A stretch of 6,642 nt of DNA from a bacterium (lineage in GTDB: Bacteria; Armatimonadota; Zipacnadia; Zipacnadales; Zipacnadaceae), in the NCBI GenBank assembly GCA_030607655.1, contig JAUWJN010000151.1:1-6642 (forward strand). The letters run 5' to 3'. Below, one piece after another: positions 6,219-6,642 of the stretch. The notes under the pieces were generated by a model. That model had not been told where the DNA came from. It made no database searches and worked only from the letters and a program-made list of their open reading frames with translations. The stretch's first letter is position 1, and every line of letters starts with the position of its first letter. The translations under genes were made by a program, and so were the position numbers.

Positions 6219-6641
6219 CTACGGATTCAACACCGGCTCTTCCCGCCAGATATCATAGTGCTCAGGCACCGGCCAACTGGCCCGGTTGGGGCTGGGATAT
6301 AAGCCGATGCGCTCCACTGGGATAGGCTTAAAGCCCAGTTTGAAGGCGGGAGAGTCTGGTTTTAGCCGGAAGTCGTCGTTCTGTACATCCACGAACAGCG
6401 GGTCGGCGATGATGGAGTGAGCCTCGTAGCCCAATTGCCGCCACCTGGCGTACGACTCAGATGATGCAGCGTCCGGCCTGCTTATACTACTCCATTCCCG
6501 CCTGTGAAGGTCCCCGCCAAAGTGAAAGAAGACGTTGTAGTCAGATTCCGCGAACATCTCTTTGGTCCACCCTAGGGTAGAAATGAGAAATGCGTCGGGG
6601 TTAGCATAGTAGACAATGTTTCTGATAAACCGGTTACCAGA
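6219..6641 (-). CDS. C-terminal end of a beta-helix protein (partial, runs off right edge)
   Basis: The minus frame is open from the window edge to the TAG at 6221-6219 and gives 140 residues. The ATG at 6557 is internal: the codons before it encode SGNRFIRNIVYYANPD, a helix turn matching NNRIIRNIVYYANAD in the gene at 1213-4058. The rest is the closing segment of the family (AESDYNVFF, YEAHSIIADPLFVD, FRLKPDSPAFKLGFKPIP, RIGLYPSPNRASWP). It ends at WREEPVLNP, just where the paralogue continues into its Pro-rich linker and CBM9-like domain, so this protein has no such module. The next gene starts 19 to 40 nt downstream depending on its start codon, indicating one operon. The N-terminal domains lie outside the window. 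The role is inferred as a secreted polysaccharide-acting beta-helix protein. Confidence 0.88.
   Translation of the reverse strand, partial: SGNRFIRNIVYYANPDAFLISTLGWTKEMFAESDYNVFFHFGGDLHRREWSSISRPDAASSESYARWRQLGYEAHSIIADPLFVDVQNDDFRLKPDSPAFKLGFKPIPVERIGLYPSPNRASWPVPEHYDIWREEPVLNP
6241..6432 (-). repeat. Diverged direct repeat, copy 2 (paralogous coding DNA)
   Basis: This is the partner of 1850-2041 in the same orientation, 4391 nt away and without indels. Mismatches cluster in a few places (around 6311-6320 and 6376-6384 in this copy) while the ends are almost identical, as expected for coding DNA under uneven constraint. Confidence 0.8.
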
Positions 6642-6642
6642 C

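Overview
All supportable coding content lies on the minus strand, so the window is read from right to left. It looks like a bacterial gene cluster for secreted carbohydrate-active proteins. Clear Shine-Dalgarno sequences, short gaps (about 20 to 80 nt), Sec-type signal peptides, G+C somewhat above half by eye and no introns all fit a bacterium. The protein style (large right-handed beta-helix paralogues, a CBM9-like module, an N-terminal sandwich like those of (alpha/alpha)6 glycosidases) is typical of environmental Planctomycetota, Armatimonadota, Verrucomicrobiota/Lentisphaerota or Hydrogenedentes-type genomes. I cannot place it further.

Layout in transcription order: (1) 6641-6219, the C-terminal end of a beta-helix protein cut by the right edge. 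(2) 6178-4109 (alternative TTG start at 6199), a nearly complete right-handed parallel beta-helix protein with GH141-like architecture but a degraded signal peptide. (3) 4058-1213, a second large beta-helix protein with a good signal peptide and a C-terminal CBM9-like domain. It is split into two reading frames by an apparent one-base deletion at about 3060; restoring one base gives a continuous 948-residue protein. (4) 1131-1, the first 377 codons of a secreted protein that runs off the left edge. This last gene is easy to miss because its stop lies outside the window. Its N-terminal part resembles the beta-sandwich preceding an (alpha/alpha)6 glycosidase barrel.

Genes 1, 2 and 3 are paralogues. 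Genes 2 and 3 share 98 ungapped N-terminal residues at roughly 73% identity. Genes 1 and 3 share an ungapped 192-nt stretch at roughly 82% DNA identity (35 mismatches by my hand count). They differ in modules: gene 3 carries the CBM9-like domain that gene 1 lacks, and gene 2 carries a long first-turn loop that gene 3 lacks. The simplest reading is a co-transcribed set of exported glycan-degrading enzymes that arose by tandem duplication and diverged. The substrate is not shown: no transporter, regulator or sugar-metabolism gene is in view.

No tRNA, rRNA, CRISPR array, insertion sequence, convincing promoter or rho-independent terminator was seen. All stretches outside genes are shorter than 100 bases.
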